Assembly (NCBI GenBank): GCA_963787195.1
Contig: CAWBCI010000003.1
Coordinates: 1 to 64,000 of the forward strand
From: CAWBCI01 sp963787195
GTDB lineage: Bacteria > Bacteroidota > Bacteroidia > Bacteroidales > JAGOPY01
Length of the DNA: 64,000 bases
Direction: 5' to 3'
Positions 40,827-51,336 of this stretch are shown here, piece after piece (within the stretch, counting starts at the first letter, position 1; every line of letters begins with the position of its first letter). Both the position numbers and the translations under genes were made by a program. A model generated the notes under the pieces. It was not told the DNA's origin. It made no database searches and was given only the letters and a program-made list of their open reading frames with translations.

Positions 40827-42617
40827 TTAATAAAGATTATTCAAGACGATGAATTTTTCGGTCCGGATTTGTTTTTTTGTTCTAATAAGAAGATGATAAA
40901 TCCCATTATCCAGGCCGCTTATATCAATATTTAAAGAGCCGGAAAGCGGCATTTGAGCTGCCTCTCTTTGTTTTACAAGTCTTCCGGAATTATCATAAAT
41001 TAAAACATTTACATAGCCTTGTATCGATTGCGATAGCTTGATCCGGAGATGCTTACTGGCAGGATTTGGGAAGAGAACGATATTCATATTATTCACAGGA
41101 GTGGGCTTTTCATCCAGGCCAGTTATTAGAGTATCGCCGTAAACCCCGTTATGCCGGGTGTTATATTGCAGGATAGGCAGGCTGCCTGCCCTGCCGGAAA
41201 CATTAACATGCGCATTCCATAAATAAATATAAGTTATATCCATAGCCTGGTCCCAGCCGCCGCCCGACAAGTCCAGTATTCCATCCAGATTTACATCAAA
41301 GACCATGGGCATAATGAAAAAGGAAGTTCCGATAACATGCAAAGGCCAGCCTTCCATGGGAGTGCCGTCTCTGTTATATCCCTGGTAAACACCGGCAGTA
41401 GTATTATCATCAAACATCAGCTCCAGCTGATGATCCCCGTCCAGGTCCGCAATGATGATCTGGTTATTGATGGCATTAACATTCGTGATGGGAAAGCCAT
41501 TCAGAGGCTGGGCGCTAAGGCTGTTCCAGCCGTATACTTTATTGGAGGGGGAGGGGGAAAGGATCTCATCACCCACGAGTATATCCAGGGTGCCGTCACC
41601 ATCAACATCTGCAATGGAAGGAGGTCCGAAGATCCATGCAGATGTTGTCTTAGGCCAGCCTGGCAGCATACTCCCGTCATATTTTAAAACATAGATCTGC
41701 CCGTTTCCAAGGTCCAGGGAATGATCCCCAAAGACAATTTCCCGATTTCCATCTCCGTCCAGGTCAGCCAGGACCGGGGAGGAGTATGAGAAAACCCGGT
41801 TATCCCCGGGAGTGAATGGAAAACCTGGCAAGAGGCTACCATCAGTTTCATAGGCATGCAAACTCCGATACGATTCCGCGATTATTTCAGGCTGGCCGTC
41901 CCCGTTAATATCTCCTACTGCTACCGCTGAACCTGGCACATCATCCATTCTTACAGGCCATCCTGTAAGTACGGTGCCATCTCCTTTATAGACATAAATA
42001 AATCCATCCGGCCAATTTCTGACAGCAAGAATTATTTCCATAGTACCATTCCCGTCTATATCGGCCAGTACCGGAGTCCTGATAGCTCCTCCATCGAGGA
42101 TGACGGGGAAACCATTAACAGCATCTCCATTGGCTTTAAATGCATATAAGCTTCCGGAATTGGCACTTCCGGTCAGATGAGTCGAAACCACTATTTCTCC
42201 TTTGCCATCTCCGTCTATATCACCATAGGCAGCGGCCCCGTCTGCAGGATAATCCATTGTTTTGGGCCAGCCGCTGAGGATACTTCCATCAATATTAAAA
42301 GCATACACTTGTTTTTTGATAGGGTAAACCAATTCCAATTCAGGGTCAGTATCCAGGTTGCAATAAACCCCGCCTCTTTCATTTTGTCCTGACTCCGACA
42401 CCGGCCAGGAAAGATAAACGGTGATTGTGTCCTGAGGCCTATCATACCAGAGAAATTCCGGGTAATCCTCCGAAACCAGGACCTTCCCTTTTACATCCGG
42501 GATCATGTTAAGAGAATGTAGTTTGGGGACATCTGATATATTCATAACCCTGAATTGGGGATAAGAATTCAGAGATATAATGACGAGCAGAGTAGTTATA
42601 GTAGTTTTCATATTCAT
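40827..42617 (-). CDS. FG-GAP/VCBS beta-propeller protein with T9SS sorting domain
   Basis: This 596-residue protein has a signal peptide (KTTITTLLVIISLNSYPQ). A seven-bladed propeller-like domain follows, with repeated calcium-binding loops: DIDGDGKGEIVVS, DIDGNGTMEIILA, DINGDGQPEII, DLDGDGNREIVFG, DVDGDGTLDILVG, DLDGDHQLELMFD. A Por secretion tail starts at LFPNPASKHLRIKLS and ends with SGLDNGIYHLLIRTKKQ. It is expected to be exported by T9SS, bind calcium and act at the cell surface. It is transcribed alone. Confidence 0.9.
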   Translation of the reverse strand: MNMKTTITTLLVIISLNSYPQFRVMNISDVPKLHSLNMIPDVKGKVLVSEDYPEFLWYDRPQDTITVYLSWPVSESGQNERGGVYCNLDTDPELELVYPIKKQVYAFNIDGSILSGWPKTMDYPADGAAAYGDIDGDGKGEIVVSTHLTGSANSGSLYAFKANGDAVNGFPVILDGGAIRTPVLADIDGNGTMEIILAVRNWPDGFIYVYKGDGTVLTGWPVRMDDVPGSAVAVGDINGDGQPEIIAESYRSLHAYETDGSLLPGFPFTPGDNRVFSYSSPVLADLDGDGNREIVFGDHSLDLGNGQIYVLKYDGSMLPGWPKTTSAWIFGPPSIADVDGDGTLDILVGDEILSPSPSNKVYGWNSLSAQPLNGFPITNVNAINNQIIIADLDGDHQLELMFDDNTTAGVYQGYNRDGTPMEGWPLHVIGTSFFIMPMVFDVNLDGILDLSGGGWDQAMDITYIYLWNAHVNVSGRAGSLPILQYNTRHNGVYGDTLITGLDEKPTPVNNMNIVLFPNPASKHLRIKLSQSIQGYVNVLIYDNSGRLVKQREAAQMPLSGSLNIDISGLDNGIYHLLIRTKKQIRTEKFIVLNNLY

Positions 42618-42805
42618 TGGGAACTCAATTTTCTCAGTATAAAATGAGTAAAAATTAGCGAATAAAAATCATCCTTACAAAATTACCAGATTATAAAGAT
42701 ACAGAGCATAACGATCCCTTATAAAGTCTGAATTTTTATTTCTGGGCAGTATAGAAGGATAAATGAAAGATTTGAGTATTTTAATTGAAAAATAAAATCT
42801 CTGAT

Positions 42806-44071
42806 TCAGGATTTTTTGGAAAGAGAGTCAATTTCCCGGTCCAGTTCTTCCCAGTCGCTGAAATTCAGTTTTTCTGCAAATTCTCTGTCCTTACCCTTAA
42901 ACATCAGTGAAAGGGCCATAATGACACTGGTTATTAGTATAACATACAAGAGTATTCCGGGATTAAATGCACTGTTTTGATTTGAAAGCGGGATACTAAA
43001 AAACAAAAGTATAGTGATCAAACCTCTCGGTGAAACGAATACTTCAGGAAATATTCTTTTAATAAAAAACAACTTCAGACTTAATAAGCGGATAATATAA
43101 ATGCCGCCGATAATGATCAGGCTGATCGTGGCGGCTTTTAAATCAAGCAGATTGCTTAATTCGAGGGTGATTCCGAAGATCACGAAAAAGAAAGTCCTGA
43201 TAAAAAAGGTAGATTCAATTGTGAGGATGTGAAAATCATTCTGGACCTTTTTCAGTGATTCCTGATTGATCAGGTTCTTTAATTTGCCTGAAAAGAACAG
43301 ACTGCTGTTATTCAGGATCAGGCCAAAGATGAGGATCATGATCAGGGAGGAGTAGTGGAAGAGCTTTCCAAGAGAATACAGCAATACCAGTACAGAAATC
43401 AGTAGAAAGAGTTTGACCTGTGAACGTAATTTTTCAAGGAGGATCACCATAAGATAACCGATAAATACTGAAAGGACCAGGGTAATTACCAGGTTGATAG
43501 AAATATGAAGCATGATTTCGCCTATGGAAGCTTTTTCGTTAATGCTGAGCAGGTAAAAGAAGACCATGATCCCCAGGATGTCGGAAAAAGTGGATTCGTA
43601 AATCAGGAATTCCCGGTGCTTTTTCAAAAGGCTTCCGACACTCGGAATCACAATGGCGGAGCTTACTACCGACAGTGGAACTGAATACAGCAGGGCAGTA
43701 TAAAAGTCGTCAATCAGGATAGTTTTTAATATCCAGGTAATGAAAGCAATGCAGGCTGCCAGTGAGAATAAAGCCAGGAAAAAGGACTTCAGCACAAGAG
43801 GTCTTTTCTCGATAGTAAGTTCCAGATCCAGTGAAGCTTCCAGGACTATCATGATCAATCCTACGATTCCAATTAATTCCAGCACATGTATCAGGTTGCC
43901 GCTGATTTTTATATTCAGAAAATCGAGGCCAAAGCGGATCCCAATTCCCAGTAAAATCAATAGTAGCACGCTGGGTATACTGAAAACCTTTGATATCCAG
44001 TTGAAATGGTAGGACAATATCAGGACCAGGCAAACTGCAATAACTTCAATATAGGGGTTTAGCAAATCCAT
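42806..44071 (-). CDS. Na+/H+ (cation:proton) antiporter, CPA family
   Basis: This 421-residue protein has about twelve membrane segments. Family signs are LLLILLGIGIRFGL near the N-terminus, IMIVLEASLDLEL, SAIVIPSVGSLLKKHREFLIYESTFSDILG (the acidic transport-site helix with Glu and Asp) and a late SPRGLITILLFF. It exchanges cations for protons at the inner membrane, without the C-terminal cytoplasmic regulatory domains of many CPA2 members. It is divergent from the giant SLC12-like gene, 107 bp away. Together with the MscS-like gene this suggests a locus for ion and volume control. Confidence 0.88.
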   Translation of the reverse strand: MDLLNPYIEVIAVCLVLILSYHFNWISKVFSIPSVLLLILLGIGIRFGLDFLNIKISGNLIHVLELIGIVGLIMIVLEASLDLELTIEKRPLVLKSFFLALFSLAACIAFITWILKTILIDDFYTALLYSVPLSVVSSAIVIPSVGSLLKKHREFLIYESTFSDILGIMVFFYLLSINEKASIGEIMLHISINLVITLVLSVFIGYLMVILLEKLRSQVKLFLLISVLVLLYSLGKLFHYSSLIMILIFGLILNNSSLFFSGKLKNLINQESLKKVQNDFHILTIESTFFIRTFFFVIFGITLELSNLLDLKAATISLIIIGGIYIIRLLSLKLFFIKRIFPEVFVSPRGLITILLFFSIPLSNQNSAFNPGILLYVILITSVIMALSLMFKGKDREFAEKLNFSDWEELDREIDSLSKKS

Positions 44072-44178
44072 GTGGCTGAATTATTTAATTAAGATTAAAT
44101 GTATAATTTTTTTTTGTTTGTCGGGATGAGATATTAACTTTGATGATCTGTATCTTGTCAGCTCCCTAATCAATTAAT

Positions 44179-47100
44179 ATGGCCAAAGCAAAAAAGTTCG
44201 GAACTTTTGGAGGCGTTTTCACTCCTTCTATATTAACGATACTAGGGGTGATCATGTACATGCGACTGCCAATGATAGCCGGCGAAGCCGGCTTGTTCGG
44301 CACACTTGGGATCGTCCTGGTCGCTCATCTGATCTCAATTACTACCGGTTTAAGCGTTTCATCCATTGCGACTGATAAGAAGGTGAAGGAGGGTGGCACC
44401 TATTATATTATTTCCAGAAGCCTGGGCCTGCCTATAGGCGGAACCCTCGGACTGGCACTTTTCGTGGGCTTGTCCTTCAGTGTGAGTCTTTATCTCATTG
44501 GATTTGCCGAAAGTTTTCTCGGATACCTGAATCTACCCATGGATCTTTACCATATCCGGGTTGCCGGGAGCATCATCCTCTTGCTTGTAACTATCATCAC
44601 TTTAATCAGTACCTCTCTGGCTATCAAAACCCAGTACCTGATAATGACAGCCATATTCCTGTCATTACTTTCAATTTTTTTCGGGCATCATAATCTGGCG
44701 CCTGCCACTCCTAACTTTTTTGGGTCTGGGAAGGGTATTTCTCTGATGGTTTTATTTGGAATCTTTTTCCCGGCAGTGACGGGATTTGAAGCCGGAGTAT
44801 CCATGTCGGGAGATCTGAGGGATCCCAAAAGGTCTATTCCGCTGGGAACAATATTAGCCATCTCCATCGGATTGATCGTTTATATCGGCCTGGCATTTTT
44901 CTTCGCCTATACAGTGGACGGGGAACTTCTGGCTACTGATCCAAATGCCTTGTTTAAGATTGCACTTGTTCCCCAGCTTGTGATTGCCGGCATATGGGGC
45001 GCTACCCTGAGTTCGGCATTAGGCAGCATACTTGCAGCTCCCCGGATACTTCAATCGACAGCACTGGATAAGATCACTCCCCGTATATTCGCAAAGGGGG
45101 CCGGCGAATCTAAGGAGCCCAGAAATGCGCTGTTGCTTACTTTCGTCATAGCCGAATCAGGCATTTTGATCGGTGACCTGGATGTGATTGCCCGGATCGT
45201 ATCTATTTTCTTTATTACTACTTATGGCTTCCTGAACCTGAGCGCTGCATTTGAATCCTTGACCAGTGCCGACTTCAGGCCTACGTTTAAAACACCTGCA
45301 TGGGTGAGTATAATTGGTTCCCTTGCCTGCATACTTGTGATGATACAGCTTGACTTCCCGGCTATGATAGGGGCCATTATAATTCTTGGCTCCCTCTTTC
45401 TTTTTCTTAAGAGAAGACAACTGGTATTGGAGAGCGGGGATGCCTGGAGCAGCGTTTGGGCCACTTTGGTGAGGACCGGTCTTAAACGGCTGAATAAAAC
45501 CGCTCAGCATACCCGTAACTGGAGGCCTAATATTATCCTTTTTTGCGGACAGGACAAAGCCCGGCCCCATCTGGTCGAGCTCGCGAGAGCTTTCAGCGGC
45601 CGGCTGGGAATGTTTTCTGCCTTTGAACTCGTCGAGACCAATGAAAAAAGACTGGTAAAAGATAAGCGGTATTTTTCTTCTTCGGGGAAAAATGACGATC
45701 TCCTGATACACCAGCATAAATGCAGAAATATTTTTGATGGGATGGACGAGATTTCACGCGTTTATGGTTTCGCCGGTGTTGAACCCAATACCATCCTTAT
45801 GGGATGGAGTAAAAATGAAAAGAACAAGGATAATTTTTTAAAACTTATCAGGAATTTCGAAGACGGTGATTTTAACTCCATATTGCTGAATTATAATTCC
45901 CTGAAAAAGTACGGGGAGAAGAAAAGTATCGATATTTGGTGGAGTGGCTGGGGCAGGAACCTTTCATTCTCCATATTCATGATAAGGCACTTTACATCAG
46001 CGGGTGACTGGAAAGATGCGCATATCCGCTTAATGGTGATAAATAATAATCAAACCCAGGCCGAAAGCCTTTACAAATCGTTACAGCAAATTCTTTCCCA
46101 ATACCGGATCAACCTGGAGCTTAAGATCATTAACAACAGTATCGACGGATTGCCTAAACATGAGATCATCAGCCGTGAATCCGCCGGAACCGACCTCACT
46201 TTTATCGGTATCCCCGACAGACAGTATCAACACATTGATAGTATTTATGATGAAGTAAGTATCCTGTCTCAAAATATCGGGACCTTCCTGCTGGTAAACA
46301 GTTCATCAGCCTTTGAATCCTATGACCTGGGACTGGAGACTAATCAGGCAGGGGACCAGAGCGCGCTATTAACACCCGATATTGAGCTGCCCGAAATCAA
46401 GCTTTCCAAATACTCTGTCATCAACGAGGATATAAGAAAAATTGATGTCAATGGACAAAAAGTGCTGAACCTATTCTTTGAAAAATCATTCAAGCCGGTC
46501 TTTTCGGAAATACAAAAACTGACGAATGAATTGCAGACAAGCCTGAATGCAGTTTTTAACCAAATAGAAAAGCTGGAAGACCTTGACGATTCATATCGCC
46601 GGAAAAAGACCCTTATCAAGATCAAAAATGACTTCTATTTCCGTGCTAACCGGATCTTTAGCGACCTGGCATTAAAAAAACTTGATATACAGAAGAATGC
46701 CCTGGAAAGCGGCATAAACTGGTATATTAAGCAACTCGATCAGGATCTCTTGCAATTTCCGCTAAAGCTTGAAATTCCATACGAAAAGAAGGATCTGGCT
46801 CTTAAAAAACAAGATCCCTTCCGATTGAAATGGTCAAAATTGAAAAGGCGGATGGCTCATCCATTTTCAAAAGATACGATCCCGGGAAGAATATCGTACC
46901 ATGAAATTGCGGCCTATTATTTACATGATAACCGCCATTACTTCCTGTTTGATTTTCTTGAGAAGTTTCAGAACGACCTGTTTTCGAATTTGTCGGATGG
47001 CAGGGCCCTGATTATTTCAATCGACACAATGCTGGATAATTTTTTAGGGAAGTCTTCCAATAAAGATGAATTTTCCCTGGCAGTTAGCGAAAGTGAAAAA

Positions 47101-49278
47101 GCAGTGGAAGCCCGGCTGAATGAAATAATAAGCGGGGTAAATAGCTTTAAGGCAAAGGTCAGGAACCGCCTGATGCTGGAGTTTCGCAAGAATCTCCAGC
47201 TCATGAGCAATGATATGGAGAAGGCCGATATTAATTTCCGGATAAGGAAAAAGCGCAGGAACAGAGCGTATTACGAGGATCTGGTCCGTAAAAATGCCGG
47301 CTTTACTGAATCCTGGTTTGAACTCACCCTGCATCAGGTCAATAAAATCCATATGGATGTGCTATTGCAATCGTTCAAAAGCCGGATCAAAGACAAGATC
47401 AATGACCTGAACCTGGGTATTGTTCAGCAACTGGATAAGGGATATAAAATGGAATTGTCGCTGGTAAGGTCAAAACTGGATAATTTAAAGGATGACCTTG
47501 CTGAAATCAATGAATTAAAAATCAGCATCAGTAATTTCGACGAGAGTATCACTATCCTGAATGATTTTGAAGGTTTTGGGGAAGAAATTCTCAGGCTTAC
47601 CGAAAGCCTGCCGGAAACTATGACTATTGCTTCCCTGAGTATGACTAAGCCTTCAAACGATGAAATACCGGAATCATTGGTAGTTCCTCTACGGAAAATC
47701 ACCCGTTTTTATATCGAATCGAGGTTTCTGGGAACGGTTCACGACGAATTGGAAAAACTATCGGAGTCGCTCAGGAATTCCGTTTTTATGATCCATGATC
47801 TTCTTAGCCTCAGCCGCTTCAGCCTCGAAAATATACCGGAGGATATGCCTGATAAGAATCTATTGATCTTGCCCATCGTTAAAGATGCAACTCTGAAAAT
47901 TCTGAAAGAAGAGGAAAAAGTAGGAAAGATAAAGGATAGCATCATCAGTTTGATTGATAACTCTCTGCAGGAGGTATTCGATCAGCTTTCAGCCTATAAA
48001 ATTCCAGGCACTGTTTCGGAGTATTCACGCTTTATCCATGAACTCCAGGGCAAGATAGTCCTGAGGACATTTGATGCTTTTATGGAAAGGCTAAGGATTT
48101 TCTTCAAGACATTGTCGGCCAGGCTGCTTTATTCAAGAAGCGAAGGAATTCTGCTTGCAAAAAAGATCATGGAAGATGAGACCAGGGCCACCGGCAATCA
48201 AAAAATTCTTGACCTGGTTGAATCTGTCAGCCCCAGGCTTAAAGTGATTGAAATGCTCCCTCAGTTTTATAAGAACCTTTTCAGCGGACGTTCAAGCATC
48301 AGTGAGGACTTTTGGATCAGCAGGGAAAAAGAAGAAGAGATGTTCAATACTGCCCTCAGAAGGAATCTTACACTGTACCATGGCGGAATCATGGTAATTG
48401 GGGAAAGAAATTCGGGTAAAACGGCTTTTTGCCGGAATATGAGTGAAAGGCACTTTAAAAAGGATAAAGCGCATCATATCTTTCCTCCTGCCAAAGGCAG
48501 CTGCCTGGTGACAGATTTTGAGGCGGAAATCCGAAAAGTAACAAATACCCAGGGGACTTTGGAAGAGATCTTCGAACTGCTTCCAAAGGGTAGTATGCTC
48601 TGCATCCATGACATGGAGCTTTGGTGGGAACGTTCAGCCGGCGGATGGGATGTCATTAATCTGCTGATCCGTCTGATCAATGAATACAGCCATAAGTTCC
48701 TGTTCGTGGTAAATACGAATCCATACGCATTCAGCCTGATGAATAAAATTGTCAATTTTCAGGATATATTCGTAAGCGTTATACCATTACGACCTTTCGG
48801 TTCTATGGATTTACATGAGATGATCATCCGCCGGCACCGTTCGAGCGGTCTGAAGTTCGTTTTACATAAGACTGAAGAAGATGATTTGTCGGAAATCCGT
48901 TTGGCCAGCCTTTTCAATAAGTATTTCGATTATTCTGAAGGGAATCCCGGAACGGCCCTCAAATCCTGGCTTTCCAACATTATAAAAATCTCGGACCAAA
49001 AGGTATATATCAAGCCACCCGCAATTCCCGATACCAGGATACTGACTGAAATGGATGATGACTGGAAAATTCTTCTGATCCAATTGTTCCTGCATAAGCG
49101 CATGACTTATGCAAGAATTAACAGGATGTTTTTTCAGGATGATGTCCGGACAAGAGGGATTATTGGGTCCATGTCAAGAGCCGGTATTATTGAAGAGAAA
49201 ATTGAAGACCTTTATGTGGTGAATAATTATATTGAACCTCACCTCATCAGGGCCCTTAAAAGAGAAGGCTTATTATGA
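44179..49278 (+). CDS. Giant SLC12/cation-chloride-cotransporter-like permease fused to a helical region and P-loop NTPase
   Basis: This 1699-residue protein has three parts. Residues about 1-425 form a twelve-helix APC-type transporter with the SLC12 signature start FGTFGGVFTPSILTILGVIM and a PAVTGFEAGVSMSGDLRDP segment. Residues about 445-710 match the soluble SLC12-type domain (NWRPNIILFCGQDKARPH). Residues about 720-1390 are long amphipathic helices. Residues about 1390-1699 hold a Walker A GERNSGKT near 1409 and a Walker B-like LCIHDME near 1472. A winged-helix-like tail follows (MTYARINRMFFQDDVRTRG). The protein probably moves K+/Na+/Cl- or amino acids, with the ATPase as regulator; that is inference. 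Typical bacterial relatives are 600-800 residues. Confidence 0.85.
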   Translation: MAKAKKFGTFGGVFTPSILTILGVIMYMRLPMIAGEAGLFGTLGIVLVAHLISITTGLSVSSIATDKKVKEGGTYYIISRSLGLPIGGTLGLALFVGLSFSVSLYLIGFAESFLGYLNLPMDLYHIRVAGSIILLLVTIITLISTSLAIKTQYLIMTAIFLSLLSIFFGHHNLAPATPNFFGSGKGISLMVLFGIFFPAVTGFEAGVSMSGDLRDPKRSIPLGTILAISIGLIVYIGLAFFFAYTVDGELLATDPNALFKIALVPQLVIAGIWGATLSSALGSILAAPRILQSTALDKITPRIFAKGAGESKEPRNALLLTFVIAESGILIGDLDVIARIVSIFFITTYGFLNLSAAFESLTSADFRPTFKTPAWVSIIGSLACILVMIQLDFPAMIGAIIILGSLFLFLKRRQLVLESGDAWSSVWATLVRTGLKRLNKTAQHTRNWRPNIILFCGQDKARPHLVELARAFSGRLGMFSAFELVETNEKRLVKDKRYFSSSGKNDDLLIHQHKCRNIFDGMDEISRVYGFAGVEPNTILMGWSKNEKNKDNFLKLIRNFEDGDFNSILLNYNSLKKYGEKKSIDIWWSGWGRNLSFSIFMIRHFTSAGDWKDAHIRLMVINNNQTQAESLYKSLQQILSQYRINLELKIINNSIDGLPKHEIISRESAGTDLTFIGIPDRQYQHIDSIYDEVSILSQNIGTFLLVNSSSAFESYDLGLETNQAGDQSALLTPDIELPEIKLSKYSVINEDIRKIDVNGQKVLNLFFEKSFKPVFSEIQKLTNELQTSLNAVFNQIEKLEDLDDSYRRKKTLIKIKNDFYFRANRIFSDLALKKLDIQKNALESGINWYIKQLDQDLLQFPLKLEIPYEKKDLALKKQDPFRLKWSKLKRRMAHPFSKDTIPGRISYHEIAAYYLHDNRHYFLFDFLEKFQNDLFSNLSDGRALIISIDTMLDNFLGKSSNKDEFSLAVSESEKAVEARLNEIISGVNSFKAKVRNRLMLEFRKNLQLMSNDMEKADINFRIRKKRRNRAYYEDLVRKNAGFTESWFELTLHQVNKIHMDVLLQSFKSRIKDKINDLNLGIVQQLDKGYKMELSLVRSKLDNLKDDLAEINELKISISNFDESITILNDFEGFGEEILRLTESLPETMTIASLSMTKPSNDEIPESLVVPLRKITRFYIESRFLGTVHDELEKLSESLRNSVFMIHDLLSLSRFSLENIPEDMPDKNLLILPIVKDATLKILKEEEKVGKIKDSIISLIDNSLQEVFDQLSAYKIPGTVSEYSRFIHELQGKIVLRTFDAFMERLRIFFKTLSARLLYSRSEGILLAKKIMEDETRATGNQKILDLVESVSPRLKVIEMLPQFYKNLFSGRSSISEDFWISREKEEEMFNTALRRNLTLYHGGIMVIGERNSGKTAFCRNMSERHFKKDKAHHIFPPAKGSCLVTDFEAEIRKVTNTQGTLEEIFELLPKGSMLCIHDMELWWERSAGGWDVINLLIRLINEYSHKFLFVVNTNPYAFSLMNKIVNFQDIFVSVIPLRPFGSMDLHEMIIRRHRSSGLKFVLHKTEEDDLSEIRLASLFNKYFDYSEGNPGTALKSWLSNIIKISDQKVYIKPPAIPDTRILTEMDDDWKILLIQLFLHKRMTYARINRMFFQDDVRTRGIIGSMSRAGIIEEKIEDLYVVNNYIEPHLIRALKREGLL

Positions 49279-49309
49279 AGAAACAGCAAATAATTAATTA
49301 GGATTCCGG

Positions 49310-50029
49310 ATGAAAATAGTCATTGCCATACTTGCTGCATTATTGGTCTTTCTGATACTTAAGGCTATCGCCTGGGGCCTGAAACGACTTTTAGACCATT
49401 ACCCCGGCTTTCGCTTTAATAACAATCAGTTCATAGTTGTGGAACTGATAGTATGGATAATTTTTATCTTCTGGTCAAGCGATTATCTCTTCCTGAATAA
49501 ATATTATTACCATTATCTGGTTTATTCCCTTGTATTCATAGTTACCGGTTTCCTTGCATGGTACCTGATCCGGGATATTTTTGCAGGCATCATTTTCAGA
49601 CTTAAACATAACCTGAAAGCCGGCATGCATATCAGGGCCGGTGATCTGTCAGGCCGCATCAAATCCCAGCATCTGACCTTTTTAAAAATCAAGACCGCCG
49701 ACGGGCAGATTCTCCGGATTCCCTACCCCAGGATTAACCAGGAAATTATTTCCGAGCTAACTTATACCGATGCACTCCGGGAACATGTCCTGCATATCCG
49801 GGTTGACTCTTCTTTGAGTATGATGGATGCAACAAATCTTATCAGGACAACCATACTAAATGCCCCCTGGAGTAATCTGAATGAAGAACCCCTGATCAAA
49901 TTTCTTAAAGAAAATGAAAACGGATGCGTATTTGAAGTCATGATTTACTCCATGAATGCAAATCATCTGAAATTTATTGAAATGGCAATAGATGAGGTTC
50001 CTTCCGTGAAGATCCTTAAAAAGGAATAA
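49310..50029 (+). CDS. MscS-like mechanosensitive channel protein
   Basis: This 239-residue protein has three hydrophobic segments (residues about 3-22, 42-62 and 70-98). The MscS beta domain follows (LKAGMHIRAGDLSGRIKS ... TADGQILRIPYPRI), then an alpha/beta C-terminal domain (REHVLHIRVDSSLSMM ... VPSVKILKKE). The family opens under membrane tension to release ions and solutes. It starts 31 bp after the SLC12-like gene and is likely in its operon, so channel and giant transporter may act together in osmotic adjustment. ATG at 49310. Confidence 0.85.
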   Translation: MKIVIAILAALLVFLILKAIAWGLKRLLDHYPGFRFNNNQFIVVELIVWIIFIFWSSDYLFLNKYYYHYLVYSLVFIVTGFLAWYLIRDIFAGIIFRLKHNLKAGMHIRAGDLSGRIKSQHLTFLKIKTADGQILRIPYPRINQEIISELTYTDALREHVLHIRVDSSLSMMDATNLIRTTILNAPWSNLNEEPLIKFLKENENGCVFEVMIYSMNANHLKFIEMAIDEVPSVKILKKE

Positions 50030-50142
50030 GCAATTAATAGTCCCGGGTTAATCTGAATTTTTTATGCATATATATAAAGCGGATTATAAGAATTAATAAT
50101 CCTTCGCATATCGAATATCGCGCAATAGCCTACGTTGCGCAA

Positions 50143-51207
50143 TTATAACCTTGCCCTTTTATACTGTACCGGCCAATCCAGGTTTATTCCAAGCTCCCTG
50201 GCAGCATTCAGGGGAAAGTAGGGCTCCCTTAGAGCGGCCCGGCCGAGCAAAATAAGATCGGCTTTTCCCTGTTCCAGGATATCTTCAGCTTGCCGTGCCC
50301 CGGTGATCATTCCTACTGCACCGCTTCTCAGGCCGCTTTCCTTTTTCACCCTTTCCGCAAAGGGGACCTGGTAACCCGGACCCAGGGGAACTTTTGCATC
50401 AGGCACCATGCCCCCGGAGGAACAATCCATCAGGTCGACTTCCTTATCTTTTAAGATTGACGCAAGCTTTACTGTCTGGTCTGTGTCCCAGCCGCCTTCC
50501 ACATAGTCGCTGGAGGAAACCCTGACAAAAAGTGGCAGATTTTCGGGCCATACCGAACGAATGCTGTCCACCACTTCCAGGAGCAGGCGGATGCGGTTCT
50601 CAAAGCTCCCGCCATAGGCATCTGTCCGGTTATTGCTGATTGGAGAGAGAAATTCATGGAGGAGATAGCCGTGGGCTGCATGCACTTCGATTATTTTATA
50701 ACCCACGTCCAGGGCCCTGATGCTGGCTTCCCTGAAATCCTCCTTAACTTTCTTAATTCCCTTTTCATCCATTGCCAATGGGGCATTGTCTTCAGGATAG
50801 AAGGGCAGCGCCGAAGGGGCCAGGGTTTGCCAGCCACCATTTGCCGGGGATAAATGCATGCCGCCTTCCCAGGGCTTTGCACAACTTGCTTTTCTTCCCG
50901 CATGTGCCAGTTGTATGCCCGCCACCGAGCCGTGCTCATGTATGAATTTCACGATCTGCTTCAGCTTCTCTTTGTGAAGGTCGTTCCATATTCCCATGTC
51001 ACCGGGGGTTATGCGGCCTTCGGCTGAAACCGCCGTAGCTTCCTGGATGATCAGTCCGAAACCGCCTATGGCCCGGCTTCCAAGGTGCACCAGATGCCAG
51101 TCTTCGGCAAAACCTTCGGTCGAAGTGTACTGGCACATGGGCGACACGGCAAGTCGGTTTTTTAAGCGTATATCCCTGATATCGAGTGATGAAAAAAGTT
51201 TTGGCAT
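50143..51207 (-). CDS. namA: NADPH-dependent flavin oxidoreductase, Old Yellow Enzyme (YqjM/NamA-like)
   Basis: This 354-residue (beta/alpha)8 FMN enzyme reduces activated C=C bonds. The N-terminus KNRLAVSPMCQYTSTEG, with Cys-containing SPMCQ, is specific to the YqjM class. AHAGRKAS is followed by the catalytic pair in IEVHAAHGYLLHEFLSPISNNRTDAYGGS. FMN-phosphate contacts are in VGMITGARQAEDIL and the end AALREPYFPLNAA. Length and motifs are complete. It is divergent from the BNR-repeat gene. NamA-like enzymes act in detoxification of enones and nitro compounds. Confidence 0.9.
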   Translation of the reverse strand: MPKLFSSLDIRDIRLKNRLAVSPMCQYTSTEGFAEDWHLVHLGSRAIGGFGLIIQEATAVSAEGRITPGDMGIWNDLHKEKLKQIVKFIHEHGSVAGIQLAHAGRKASCAKPWEGGMHLSPANGGWQTLAPSALPFYPEDNAPLAMDEKGIKKVKEDFREASIRALDVGYKIIEVHAAHGYLLHEFLSPISNNRTDAYGGSFENRIRLLLEVVDSIRSVWPENLPLFVRVSSSDYVEGGWDTDQTVKLASILKDKEVDLMDCSSGGMVPDAKVPLGPGYQVPFAERVKKESGLRSGAVGMITGARQAEDILEQGKADLILLGRAALREPYFPLNAARELGINLDWPVQYKRARL

Positions 51208-51336
51208 GGGCTTGTTGTTAATATAAAGGGTTTCTGATGCGACAAAGGTAAGGAAATCAGCTGATCCCGGAAATCAGGGGTTTTTCCGGATATTCTGAAC
51301 AATATCATGCCTTTGAGGGTTATATGTAAAAATTGC

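Noticed and set aside
44155..44178. Similarity of TTGTCAGCTCCCTAAT to the IS left tip
   Set aside because: The match is under 15 bp and lies in the promoter region of a conserved gene. There is no supporting structure.
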